A DNA stretch of 35,425 nucleotides, from positions 1 through 35,425 of the forward strand of contig SLLG01000269.1 of the NCBI GenBank assembly GCA_007134215.1. Reading direction: 5' to 3'. Positions 18,779 through 26,266 of this stretch are shown here, in pieces. Position numbers and translations under genes: made by a program. The stretch comes from Opitutales bacterium (GTDB taxonomy: Bacteria; Verrucomicrobiota; Verrucomicrobiia; Opitutales; Oceanipulchritudinaceae). The notes under the pieces are model-generated. The model was given only the letters and a program-made list of their open reading frames with translations. It searched no databases and had not been told where the DNA came from. Numbering within the stretch: the stretch's first letter is position 1; each line of letters starts with the position of its first letter.

Positions 18779-19990
18779 TTAAGATCGCGATTGCATGAGA
18801 AATTGTATCATATCTCCGATACCGTAATCCCACTTCGGAATTTTGTCCGTGTGGTTGACCCAGTTGACGAGCGTCCCGAGTTGCGGCGTGGAAATCTCCA
18901 CACAATCGCCGATGTGGTGGGTGAAGCCTTGGCCGGGTGCGTCGCGGTCGGTCGTGGGGGCGAACATCGTGCCGAGGAAGAGCACGAGGCCGTCGGGATA
19001 CTGGTGGTGTTTCCCGATGGCCTGGGCGGCGAGTTCGCGCGGGGAACGGCTGATCTCCGCCATGCGGTTGGCGCCGCCGGTCGTGACACCGTCCTCGCCG
19101 GTGATGCGCAGGCTCACTTCGCAGTTTTCGACATCTTCGAGCCTGAAGCTGCCGTCGAAGAAGCGCACCATGGGACCGATGGCGCAGGAGCCGTTCTGGT
19201 CTTTCGCCTCGCCGAGGAGAAGCGCGCTGCGGCCTTCGAAGTCGCGCAGGTTGACGTCGTTGCCGAGGGTGGCGCCGACGATTTCGCCGCGGCATGAAAT
19301 CGCCAACACGATCTCCGGTTCGGGATTATTCCAGTTGGAACGCGGGAGGATGCCGACCTGCGCGCCGTACCCAACCGATGCCATCGGCTGGGCCTTGGTG
19401 AAGACTTCCGCGTCGGGGCCGATGCCGACTTCGAGGTACTGCGACCATACGCCCTCCGCGATGAGGCGTTTCTTCAGTTCGACGGTTTCGGGTGATCCGG
19501 GTTTGACCTGCGAGAGGTCTTCCCCGAGCGACTCGAGGATAATGCGGCGGACCTGGGCGGCGGTTTCGGCGTCGCCCCGCGCCTTCTCTTCCACGACGCG
19601 TTCGAGCAGGCTCTTGATGAAGGTGACCCCGCAGGCCTTGGTGGCGAGGAGGTCGTTGGGCGCGAGGAGGACCGGTTTGCTTTCGTGGGCCAAGCGGGCC
19701 GCGCGGTTGTAGTGGAGACTGTTCGTGAGCAGTTCCGCCACAGAACCGATCCGGCGCGCCCCGCGCGCGAGGGCGGCCCGGATGCCCCCGGCGGGGTCGT
19801 CGCTGTTGACGAGGCCGGAGAACGTGGGAAACGAATCACCGAGGTCGTAGACCTCGCCGTCCCGTACGCTGATGACGCGCGGCCCCGCGATGCCGTTTGC
19901 CGCGGTTGAGGCGGGCAACCACGCCCGCCCGGCCCATGTCCCGCCTTCGCCGCCGGCGGGGAGGGCGTTTGAGGTGTCGTAGTGGGTCAT
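18779..19990 (-). CDS. FAH-superfamily 2-keto-3-deoxy-sugar-acid dehydratase, XylX-like
   Basis: The 403-residue cytoplasmic enzyme belongs to the large form of the fumarylacetoacetate hydrolase superfamily. It resembles Caulobacter XylX, the 2-keto-3-deoxy-xylonate dehydratase that makes 2,5-dioxopentanoate. Distinctive segments are G-V-T-F-I-K-S-L-L-E near residue 121, V-W-S-Q-Y-L-E-V-G-I-G-P-D-A-E-V-F-T-K, and N-N-P-E-P-E-I-V-L. E224/E226 and D245 (G-N-D-V-N-L-R-D) are the likely magnesium ligands; K263 in A-K-D-Q-N-G-S lies where the family has a conserved lysine. The next gene is a 2,5-dioxopentanoate dehydrogenase, which supports this role. A cleaving (hydrolase) activity on a diketo acid is the main alternative. 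Confidence 0.82.
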   Translation of the reverse strand: MTHYDTSNALPAGGEGGTWAGRAWLPASTAANGIAGPRVISVRDGEVYDLGDSFPTFSGLVNSDDPAGGIRAALARGARRIGSVAELLTNSLHYNRAARLAHESKPVLLAPNDLLATKACGVTFIKSLLERVVEEKARGDAETAAQVRRIILESLGEDLSQVKPGSPETVELKKRLIAEGVWSQYLEVGIGPDAEVFTKAQPMASVGYGAQVGILPRSNWNNPEPEIVLAISCRGEIVGATLGNDVNLRDFEGRSALLLGEAKDQNGSCAIGPMVRFFDGSFRLEDVENCEVSLRITGEDGVTTGGANRMAEISRSPRELAAQAIGKHHQYPDGLVLFLGTMFAPTTDRDAPGQGFTHHIGDCVEISTPQLGTLVNWVNHTDKIPKWDYGIGDMIQFLMQSRS

Positions 19991-20017
19991 GGATTTGAAT
20001 CTGCCCGTGAAAGCGGG

Positions 20018-21115
20018 CTACGCAAGAGAAACGACCTTGCCCTCGTCAGCGCTTTTCAGGGCATGGAAGCACAGCGCGAGGCTTTGCATGACATCGGCGG
20101 CGCTGTTGTCCGGCTCGCGCTTCTCTTCGATGGCGCAGAGGAGTTCGCCCATCGTGCCGATGAAGCCGCTGTCGAACCAGCATCCGTCGAGGTCGACGAC
20201 GGCCCGGCCCTCGTTGAGGAAGAGTTGCATGCGTGGCTGGTCGTTGAGGCCGGGACCGGTGCTCCGCAGGGTCCCCTTCGTGCCGACGACCGTCGTCGTG
20301 TCTTCCTCGCCCAAAGTGGTGTGGGCGTTGAAGCTCATCGTAACCTGGGCACTCTCATAGTTGATGATCGCACCGGCGAGGGCGGGCGGGCGGTAGAGCT
20401 GGCCCTCAAAGGCCCGGGCCGCCGCATAGACGCTCTGCGGCCGGTGGCCCCGCATGAAGGTGTGCGTTATGTCGAACCAATGGATGGCGAAGTCGGCAAG
20501 GACCATGTGCTTGATGGATTCAAAGGCCGGTATTCCCGCGATCCACGTCTGGTCCCATTGTAGTGAGAAATTTACCGAGACGACCTTTCCGATGATCCCG
20601 TCGGCAATGGCGTTGCGCATGTAGGCAAAGTGCGGCGCCCAGCGGCCGTTCTGGTTGACGGCGAGCTTGAGTCCCTTTTCCGCGGCGAGGTCGACGAGCC
20701 GTTGGCCGTCTTCGAGCTTCTCGGCGAAGGGCTTCTGGCTCAAGACGTGTTTGCCCGCTTCGAGGGCGTCGGCGACGATGGCCACGCGCGCGTCGGGATG
20801 CGGTGTGACGTCGACGACCTCGATGTCGTCCCTGCGCAGCAGTTCCTTGTAGTCGGTCGTTACGTCGGCGTCGGGGTAGAACTCGTTGCGGCGCTTCTCC
20901 GCCTTTTCAAGGGTGCGGTTGGCGATGGCGACGACATTCAGGCCCATGGCTTTGTAGGCCTTGAGGTGGAACTCCGAGATGCCTCCCGCGCCGATGAGGC
21001 CGATCGGCGGGTTGTAGGCTTTCGGCTGGCGCGGCCGGTAGGTGACCGGAGGCGGTTCGATCTGTCCGGTCTTTTTGTCGGGGCTGAGCCCGTATTCGGA
21101 TTCGTTCTGGCTCAT
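20018..21115 (-). CDS. Gfo/Idh/MocA family oxidoreductase (operon copy 2)
   Basis: The 365-residue cytoplasmic dehydrogenase has an unusual polar N-terminal leader of about 36 residues (Lys/Pro-rich) ahead of the Rossmann fold, whose P-I-G-L-I-G-A-G-G-I-S motif begins near residue 37. The catalytic lysine is K128 in L-S-Q-K-P-F, and D-F-A-I-H-W-F-D-I-T-H holds the likely catalytic His. It is placed directly after the TIM-barrel isomerase-like gene (30 nt gap) and before the XylX-like gene (27 nt gap). It could supply the sugar-oxidising step that feeds the XylX/semialdehyde dehydrogenase pair, or oxidise a glycoside at C3 for the neighbouring TIM-barrel protein. Both ideas are inference. Confidence 0.87.
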   Translation of the reverse strand: MSQNESEYGLSPDKKTGQIEPPPVTYRPRQPKAYNPPIGLIGAGGISEFHLKAYKAMGLNVVAIANRTLEKAEKRRNEFYPDADVTTDYKELLRRDDIEVVDVTPHPDARVAIVADALEAGKHVLSQKPFAEKLEDGQRLVDLAAEKGLKLAVNQNGRWAPHFAYMRNAIADGIIGKVVSVNFSLQWDQTWIAGIPAFESIKHMVLADFAIHWFDITHTFMRGHRPQSVYAAARAFEGQLYRPPALAGAIINYESAQVTMSFNAHTTLGEEDTTTVVGTKGTLRSTGPGLNDQPRMQLFLNEGRAVVDLDGCWFDSGFIGTMGELLCAIEEKREPDNSAADVMQSLALCFHALKSADEGKVVSLA

Positions 21116-21145
21116 TGTGTCCGTGGAGCGTTTCGGGGTGACCGT

Positions 21146-21967
21146 TCAACCGCGGAGACCGGCTTGCTTCATGCGGTCGGCGGTGGCGGCGTAGGCTTCT
21201 TCCACCCACTCGACGATCTTGGACGGATCGGGCGAATACTCGAGTTCGAGCGACACCGCGCCGTCGAAGTCGAGTTCGCGGATGGCATTGAGGTAGGGAA
21301 CAAACTTGACGACACCGCGGCCGGGCGGGAGGTCGCCGTGGACCTTGCCGTCGCAGTCGCTGATGTGGACGTGCGTGGCCTTTCCTTTGAGCTTGGTCAG
21401 TTCTTCGGGGGAGGCGTCCGCCAGCACCATGTGGCTGATATCGATGTTGGCTTTGACGCGGGGGTGGTTGCATTCGTCGATAAAGCGGCTCATGGACGTG
21501 ACGTTGTTGAGCAGGCTGAGGCGGAACGGTTCCAGCTCGAGCGCGATGTCCACGCCCGCTTTGTCGCCGTAGTCGCCCAGCTCGCGGCAGGCTTCCATGC
21601 CCCATTGCCACTGCACTTCGGGGGGAATGACTTCGCGCTGCCAGAGGTATTCGCCGAGGACGAGGAGGACGTTTTTGGCACCGAAGCGCTTGGCGAGGTC
21701 GATGAATTTCTTCACCCGTTCGACATGGAAGGCCCGCACGGGGTCGTTGAAGTCGACGAGACCGATGGCCACGCAGACGACCGACACGATGGGCAGGCTC
21801 TTGTTTTGGCAGGTGTCGATGATGAGTTTTTCCTCCGCCGGGTCGAGGTCCCATGCTTCGGTGAAGATGTCGACGGAGTCGAAGCCGATACGCGCGATGT
21901 GTTCGAGGCCGGTTTTGGTGTCCACGCCCGCTTGCCCGAAGGCGCTGTTGATGATGCCGAGTTTCAT
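21146..21967 (-). CDS. Xylose-isomerase-like TIM-barrel (sugar phosphate isomerase/epimerase family) protein
   Basis: This 273-residue protein has the AP-endonuclease-2/xylose-isomerase-like barrel. The putative metal ligands are visible at the strand ends: E146 (A-L-E-L-E-P-F), D176/H179 (N-I-D-I-S-H), H201 (H-V-H-I-S-D-C-D) and E243 (S-L-E-L-E-Y). H210 and R217 in V-H-G-D-L-P-P-G-R-G are the family's usual substrate-side residues. The family covers sugar isomerases, epimerases and, when paired with Gfo/Idh/MocA enzymes, lyases that cut 3-keto-glycosides. Here it lies between two Gfo/Idh/MocA genes with gaps of 33 and 30 nt, which points to joint work on one substrate. The reaction is not deducible from sequence alone. 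Confidence 0.86.
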   Translation of the reverse strand: MKLGIINSAFGQAGVDTKTGLEHIARIGFDSVDIFTEAWDLDPAEEKLIIDTCQNKSLPIVSVVCVAIGLVDFNDPVRAFHVERVKKFIDLAKRFGAKNVLLVLGEYLWQREVIPPEVQWQWGMEACRELGDYGDKAGVDIALELEPFRLSLLNNVTSMSRFIDECNHPRVKANIDISHMVLADASPEELTKLKGKATHVHISDCDGKVHGDLPPGRGVVKFVPYLNAIRELDFDGAVSLELEYSPDPSKIVEWVEEAYAATADRMKQAGLRG

Positions 21968-22000
21968 GATGCTGTAGGTTCTGAGGTTTGAAGGAATGCG

Positions 22001-23104
22001 TTAACGGTCGAAGTGATCCCGCGTGGTGCGGGGATCACTGAAATCTTTTATGGGTACGACAGCGCCGTTTTGGCGGGCGGAGACGAACATGGCTTGGATC
22101 AACTCGACGGTCGCCGCGCCCACCTCGCCGGGAGACTCGTTTTCGCCGTTGCCCTGTATCAAATCGATAAAGCGGCGGGGCGGTGCCTCGCAGCTGTAGG
22201 CGCCGAGTCCTTCGGGGATGCTCTCGGTGTGGTGTTTGCCGTCGTGGCGGCGGACCTCCATGCGCTCGCGTTCCATGTCGATGAGGAGAACGCCTTCGCT
22301 GCCGAAGATCCGCAGGTCCACCTGGAACTTGTCGTCGTCAACAAGGTTGGCGGCGCCGGAGATCACACCGAGGCCCCCGTTGTTGAAGGTGAAGTGGGCG
22401 GCGTTGTATTCGTCCACGTCGCGGTTCGGCGAACCCATGCGGCAGGATACGTCAACGGCCCGCAGGCCGGTGAGGCGGAAGAGGAGACCGGCGGAGTGGG
22501 TCACCTGACCGTGGGCGAATCCGCCGCCGTTTTCCTTGACCTGCCATGTGGCCGGATCCGGAGCGCTGAGTTCGTTTTCCCATTGTGACATGACGCGCAT
22601 GCGGGGATCGAGGAAACTCTTCCACGGTGACGCCATGTGGCAGAGGGCAAACTCGACCGTGCCGACAGCGCCGTCGTTGAGCATGTCCGCGGCGGTTTTG
22701 ACAAAAGGTTTGTAGTTCCAGCCGTAGGGGATGAGGAGATGCCGGCTGTTCGCGCGGGCGAGGTGGACGAGGTGCCAGGCTTCGGCGGCGTCGAGTGTCA
22801 TGGGCTTTTCGCACAGGACATGCAGTCCCTTGCGCAGGGCGGCTGTCGCCTGCCGGTAGTGCAGGTGGTGGGGCGTGGAGACAACGACGGCGTCGAGCGG
22901 TTGGTCGAGCAGTTCCTCGTAGTCCTCCGTGGCGTGCCGGAAACCGAACTTGCTTTGGATCCGGCCGAGCTTGTCGCGTCCGAGGGCGCAGACGGACACG
23001 AGTTCGACGTCCGGGCGGGCGGCGAGCTGCGGAATGTGGTTGGTGGTGGCCCACCAGCCCGCGCCGATGACGCCGACGTGGACTTTGGAAGTGGATGTCG
23101 TCAT
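22001..23104 (-). CDS. Gfo/Idh/MocA family oxidoreductase (operon copy 1)
   Basis: The 367-residue form starts at ATG 23104, which puts V-H-V-G-V-I-G-A-G-W-W-A at the usual distance from the start; the frame itself is open 15 codons further upstream. The Rossmann motif is followed by K100 in L-C-E-K-P-M, the classic EKP catalytic lysine. G-W-N-Y-K-P-F and the F-A-H-G-Q-V-T-H segment with a candidate catalytic histidine follow. It is clearly different in sequence from the copy at 20018, so the two are not a recent duplication and probably oxidise or reduce different positions or substrates. It lies 33 nt upstream of the TIM-barrel isomerase-like gene. Confidence 0.87.
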   Translation of the reverse strand: MTTSTSKVHVGVIGAGWWATTNHIPQLAARPDVELVSVCALGRDKLGRIQSKFGFRHATEDYEELLDQPLDAVVVSTPHHLHYRQATAALRKGLHVLCEKPMTLDAAEAWHLVHLARANSRHLLIPYGWNYKPFVKTAADMLNDGAVGTVEFALCHMASPWKSFLDPRMRVMSQWENELSAPDPATWQVKENGGGFAHGQVTHSAGLLFRLTGLRAVDVSCRMGSPNRDVDEYNAAHFTFNNGGLGVISGAANLVDDDKFQVDLRIFGSEGVLLIDMERERMEVRRHDGKHHTESIPEGLGAYSCEAPPRRFIDLIQGNGENESPGEVGAATVELIQAMFVSARQNGAVVPIKDFSDPRTTRDHFDR

Positions 23105-23149
23105 GGCGTCAGCGGGTGTGGCCGGAGGGAGGGGTTGGTATCGGAACAA

Positions 23150-24112
23150 TCATGCGGTCCATTGGTAGTGCGAGAGGTCGTTCTCCCGGATCTTCCGGCA
23201 TTGGCCGAGCGACTGTAATTCTTCGAGGTGCCCGGTCAGCGGCCAGCAGAGGAACGTGCTGGACTCCGGCGCCCAGTCGCCGAGTTTTTCGCCGAGCGTG
23301 GCGCACAGCTCCTTCATGGTCACGGGCCGGTCCGCTGCGCGCAGGGCATCGGTCAAACTCCCGTGCAGGCTCTCGGCGAAGGCGCGGCTCTCCGCGAGAA
23401 AGTCGCCGACAGCCGCGCCTTCGAGGACCCGGTAGTGGCAGGTGAGAAGCCGCGCGGGTGCGAGTGCCTCGATCCGGGCGATGGTTTGCAGGTAGGGCTG
23501 GTAGTAGCGGTAGGTGGGCGGAAAGGCGGGCGACCCGTCCTTGAACGGCACGGCCTTGCCGAGGACGGCGTCCTGCGCAAGCAAAGTATCGCTGGTTCGG
23601 TCGTAAAGCCCCACATGGCCCCGCGAGTGGCCCGGAAGGTGCAGGACTTCGAGTTCCCGGCCGCCGCCGAGGTCAAAGGTCTCGCCGCCGGAGAGGGTGA
23701 GGTCGAGTGGTGTGTGAAAGACGTTCTTGCGGATGAACTCGATTCCGTCGTCGGACTCGTCGATCCCGTCGTCCCATGCGTAGCAGCGGTAGCGCTTTTC
23801 GATGAGCGTATCGACATCTTCGATGAGCGGCCGGTCGGCGCGGTGGCAGGCGAAGACCGCGCGCGGGGCCGCCTTGCGCACGGCGGCGTTGCCCCCGGAG
23901 TGGTCGAGGTCGGAATGGGAGATCAAGACATAGTCGAGATCCGACGGATCGAAGCCTGTCGATCCGCAGTAGGGAAAGAAGACCTCGTCCATCATCGGCT
24001 GGATGGCGGTGTCGAGGAGGAGGCTGCGCCGCTCTCCGCGGAGGAGGTAGAAGGCGACGATGCGTCCGCCTGTTTCGCCGACGAGGCGGTGGATGCCGGG
24101 AATAAGTTCCAT
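23150..24112 (-). CDS. Metallo-beta-lactamase-fold hydrolase
   Basis: This is a cytoplasmic MBL-fold protein of 320 residues, starting at ATG 24112 (M-E-L-I-P-G-I-H-R-L); an upstream extension of 52 codons is Pro/Ser/Arg-rich and not protein-like. The metal site reads H66-S-D68-L-D70-H71-S-G-G, the H-x-D-x-D-H variant in which the second His of H-x-H-x-D-H is Asp. A third His lies in L-P-G-H-S-R-G-H and a bridging Asp in L-L-A-Q-D-A-V-L-G. Such proteins hydrolyse lactones, thioesters or other esters. In this operon it might open a sugar lactone or release an acyl-CoA, but the sequence does not decide. Confidence 0.83.
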   Translation of the reverse strand: MELIPGIHRLVGETGGRIVAFYLLRGERRSLLLDTAIQPMMDEVFFPYCGSTGFDPSDLDYVLISHSDLDHSGGNAAVRKAAPRAVFACHRADRPLIEDVDTLIEKRYRCYAWDDGIDESDDGIEFIRKNVFHTPLDLTLSGGETFDLGGGRELEVLHLPGHSRGHVGLYDRTSDTLLAQDAVLGKAVPFKDGSPAFPPTYRYYQPYLQTIARIEALAPARLLTCHYRVLEGAAVGDFLAESRAFAESLHGSLTDALRAADRPVTMKELCATLGEKLGDWAPESSTFLCWPLTGHLEELQSLGQCRKIRENDLSHYQWTA

Positions 24113-24167
24113 GGGGTCGGTGCGGGGTTGGGTGGAGCGGTGGTCGGTGCGGGGTCGTCCGGGCGGG

Positions 24168-24950
24168 TCAATTGCCTTCGAAGCGCGGTTGTTCTTTGGC
24201 TTTGAAGGCCTCGATGCCGCGCCGGGCGTCGGCGGTGTTGAAGCAGGTGAGAAAGGTCTCGTTCTCATACTTGAGGCCGACGTCCAGCGGTGCGTTCATG
24301 GAGACGCGGAGGAGGGTCTTGATGGCCTCGGCGGCGATGGGCGCGTTGGCGGCAATTCTGGCGGCCAGCCCGCGGGTGCGGTCGGCCAACTTGCCGTCTT
24401 CGGTCAATTCCTGCACGAGGCCCATGCGGTAGGCGGTTTCCGCGTCGATGATGTCGCCGGTGAAGAGGAGGAGCCCGGCATTGCCCGCGCCGATGAGCCG
24501 GGGCAGCAACTGCGTGACGCCGCCGCCGCCATGCCAGCCGAGCTTGATCTCGCCCGCACCGAATTTCGCCGTGGGGTCGGCGAGGCGGATGTCGGCGCAG
24601 AGGGCGATCTCAAGGCCGCCGCCGATGGCGTAGCCCCGCACCGCCGCGATGACCGGTTTGCGGATGGCGAGAAGCTCGCGGCAGTATTCCGTTCGGTTGC
24701 GGATTTCCCATCCGCTGCCGTAGTCGTCGAGCGCTTTGACGTCGCTCCCGGCGGAAAACGCCTTGTCGCCCGCGCCCTCGATGATGACGGCGCGGATGGA
24801 AGCGTCGCCGTTGATTTCCCGCACAATGCCGGGAAGCGCTTCCGACATGGAGCGTGTCATCGTATTGAGCTTTTTGGGACGGTTCAGCCGGATGACGGCT
24901 GTCGAATCCTCGCGGGTGATGATCAGATCCTCTTGTGGTGATTCGGCCAT
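24168..24950 (-). CDS. Enoyl-CoA hydratase/isomerase (crotonase) family protein
   Basis: This 260-residue cytoplasmic enzyme acts on CoA thioesters. The oxyanion hole segments are A-F-S-A-G-S-D-V-K (66-72) and G-Y-A-I-G-G-G (106-112). Both catalytic glutamates of true hydratases are present: E114 in G-G-G-L-E-I-A-L and E134 in G-A-G-E-I-K-L-G, followed by G-G-G-G-V-T-Q-L-L-P-R. It therefore looks active as a hydratase or a related reaction such as carnitinyl-CoA (CaiD-like) chemistry. It lies 21 nt after the CoA-transferase gene, suggesting that one makes the CoA ester and the other transforms it. Its presence inside a sugar operon is unusual. Confidence 0.88.
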   Translation of the reverse strand: MAESPQEDLIITREDSTAVIRLNRPKKLNTMTRSMSEALPGIVREINGDASIRAVIIEGAGDKAFSAGSDVKALDDYGSGWEIRNRTEYCRELLAIRKPVIAAVRGYAIGGGLEIALCADIRLADPTAKFGAGEIKLGWHGGGGVTQLLPRLIGAGNAGLLLFTGDIIDAETAYRMGLVQELTEDGKLADRTRGLAARIAANAPIAAEAIKTLLRVSMNAPLDVGLKYENETFLTCFNTADARRGIEAFKAKEQPRFEGN

Positions 24951-24971
24951 GGCGGTTTCCGGGGGGCGCGG

Positions 24972-26177
24972 TCAGACGATTTTGTTTTCGCGGAGGCTCC
25001 GGATGTGGTCCTCGTCGTAGCCGAGCACGTCGCGCAGGACCTCGTCGGTGTGTTCGCCGAGAAGCGGGGCGTGGCGGTCGATCCGCATGGGCGTGCCGGA
25101 CATCTTCACGGGCACATTCGCCTGGCGGTAACTGCCGATGGTCGGGTGGGGGATGTCGGCGATCATGCCGGTCGCTTTCACGTGCGGATCGTTGTCGACA
25201 TCTTCGTAGCGGTGGACGGGGCCGGACCAGATTTTGTATTGGTCGAAGTGTTCGATCCATTCCGCCGTCGTGCGTTCGGGCATGCGCGCCTTGACGATGC
25301 GGAAGACTTCGTCGCGGTGTTTGGCGCCGTCGGACCACTCCGTCATTTCCCGCAGCCGGTCGTTGTCGAGGGCCTCGCCGAGGATGTGCAGCGGGGCCAT
25401 GGCGAGGGTCAGGTAACCGTCCTTGGTTTCGTAGATTCCGTACGGGGCATTGATCCACGCGTTGGCGAGCGGTTCGTCGGTGCGGGGCGGCGGTTGCCCG
25501 GTGTTGAGGTAGGTGAGGAACTCCTGCTGCTGGCAGTCGAGCACGGTGCTGAACATGCTTACGGAAATGTTCTGGCCCTCGCCCGTCTGCCCGCGCGCGA
25601 AGAGCGCCCCGAGGATGGCGATGCACGCTTGGTAGGAGGTCATGACGTCGGCGGCATAGAAAGGCGCGGGCGCGGGCGGATCGGTCTTGCGCCCGACGGA
25701 GAAGAGCGTGCCGCTGTAGCCTTGCAGGAGCAGATCCTGGCCGGGCCGCTTCGCATAGGGGCCCTCCTCGCCGTAGCCCGAAATGGAGCAACAGATGATG
25801 CGGGGGTTGATCTCCGCGAGGCGGGCGTAGTCGATCTTCAGCCGCTCGGTCGTCCCCACCCGGTAGTTGGAGAGCACGACGTCGCTCTTGCGCACCAGAT
25901 CGTAAAAGAGTTCGAGCCCCTCCGGGGCTTTGAGGTTGATCGTGAAGCCGCGCTTGTTGCGGTTCATCCCCAGATACGGCGTCGACTCCGTCTTGAGGAA
26001 GGCGTTCGCGATCGTGTGGGTGCGCTGCCACTCGCCCTGCGGAGGCTCCACTTTGATGACGTCGGCGCCGAGGTCGCCGAGCCGCATGCCGCACTGCGGT
26101 CCGGCCAGCATCTGGGAGCAATCCAGAACACGGACGCCCTTCAAGGCGCCGGGATTTTCGGGTATAGGAGAGTTCAT
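24972..26177 (-). CDS. Class III CoA-transferase, CaiB/BaiF family
   Basis: The 401-residue cytoplasmic enzyme should transfer CoA between two carboxylic acids. Family marks are V-R-V-L-D-C-S-Q-M-L-A-G-P near residue 15, L-G-A-D-V-I-K-V-E-P-P, Y-L-G-M-N-R-N-K-R-G near residue 68, and the catalytic aspartate D148 in P-G-Q-D-L-L-L-Q-G-Y-S-G (equivalent to Asp169 of formyl-CoA transferase). The start at 26177 has the right length for the family. It is the first gene of the eight-gene operon and is divergent from a LacI-type regulator across 89 nt. CaiB-like carnitine, formyl and aromatic acid transferases all belong here; the acid used is unknown. Confidence 0.9.
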   Translation of the reverse strand: MNSPIPENPGALKGVRVLDCSQMLAGPQCGMRLGDLGADVIKVEPPQGEWQRTHTIANAFLKTESTPYLGMNRNKRGFTINLKAPEGLELFYDLVRKSDVVLSNYRVGTTERLKIDYARLAEINPRIICCSISGYGEEGPYAKRPGQDLLLQGYSGTLFSVGRKTDPPAPAPFYAADVMTSYQACIAILGALFARGQTGEGQNISVSMFSTVLDCQQQEFLTYLNTGQPPPRTDEPLANAWINAPYGIYETKDGYLTLAMAPLHILGEALDNDRLREMTEWSDGAKHRDEVFRIVKARMPERTTAEWIEHFDQYKIWSGPVHRYEDVDNDPHVKATGMIADIPHPTIGSYRQANVPVKMSGTPMRIDRHAPLLGEHTDEVLRDVLGYDEDHIRSLRENKIV

Positions 26178-26213
26178 AGGTGTCGCGGCGCGGAACGCCG
26201 TTTCTCCCTCTCT

Positions 26214-26242
26214 TCATAGCGCGGCGGGCTTGACCCCTTCAA
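26214..26242 (-). promoter_or_regulatory. Candidate sigma-70 promoter for the eight-gene operon
   Basis: Reading the - strand, TTGAAG (26237-26242) is followed 17 nt later by CTATGA (26214-26219). This spacing suits a housekeeping promoter, and the CoA-transferase start at 26177 lies about 37 nt beyond the -10 box. The call rests on consensus likeness only. Confidence 0.4.
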
Positions 26243-26244
26243 GC
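26228..26244. promoter_or_regulatory. Inverted repeat between divergent promoters (operator candidate)
   Basis: GCTTGA and TCAAGC face each other across a 5-nt CCCCT gap. The repeat overlaps both candidate -35 boxes, so a protein bound here could control the regulator and the operon together. It lacks the central CG step of typical LacI-family operators. Confidence 0.35.
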
Positions 26245-26265
26245 GGGCATCGATGATACACGTGT
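26230..26265 (+). promoter_or_regulatory. Candidate promoter and ACACGTGT palindrome before the LacI-type regulator
   Basis: TTGACC (26230-26235) and TGATAC (26254-26259) are spaced by 18 nt and could form a sigma-70 promoter reading into the regulator. An 8-bp palindrome ACACGTGT with a central CG (26258-26265), the type LacI proteins favour, overlaps the -10 box and ends just before the ATG at 26267. If real, transcription would begin at or near the start codon, giving a nearly leaderless message, and the regulator could repress itself. Confidence 0.35.
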
Positions 26266-26266
26266 C

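Noticed and set aside
17108-19297. Long + strand open frame of about 729 codons opposite the dehydrogenase and XylX-like genes
   Set aside because: It is a Gly/Ala/Glu-rich, domain-free antisense shadow of two well-supported genes in high-GC DNA.
20630-21991. Long + strand open frame opposite the Gfo and isomerase-like genes
   Set aside because: Runs across two real genes and their spacer and has low-complexity Val/Gly/Asp/Phe composition.
25005-26219. Long + strand open frame opposite the CoA-transferase gene
   Set aside because: Antisense shadow; the - strand carries the full CaiB/BaiF signature.
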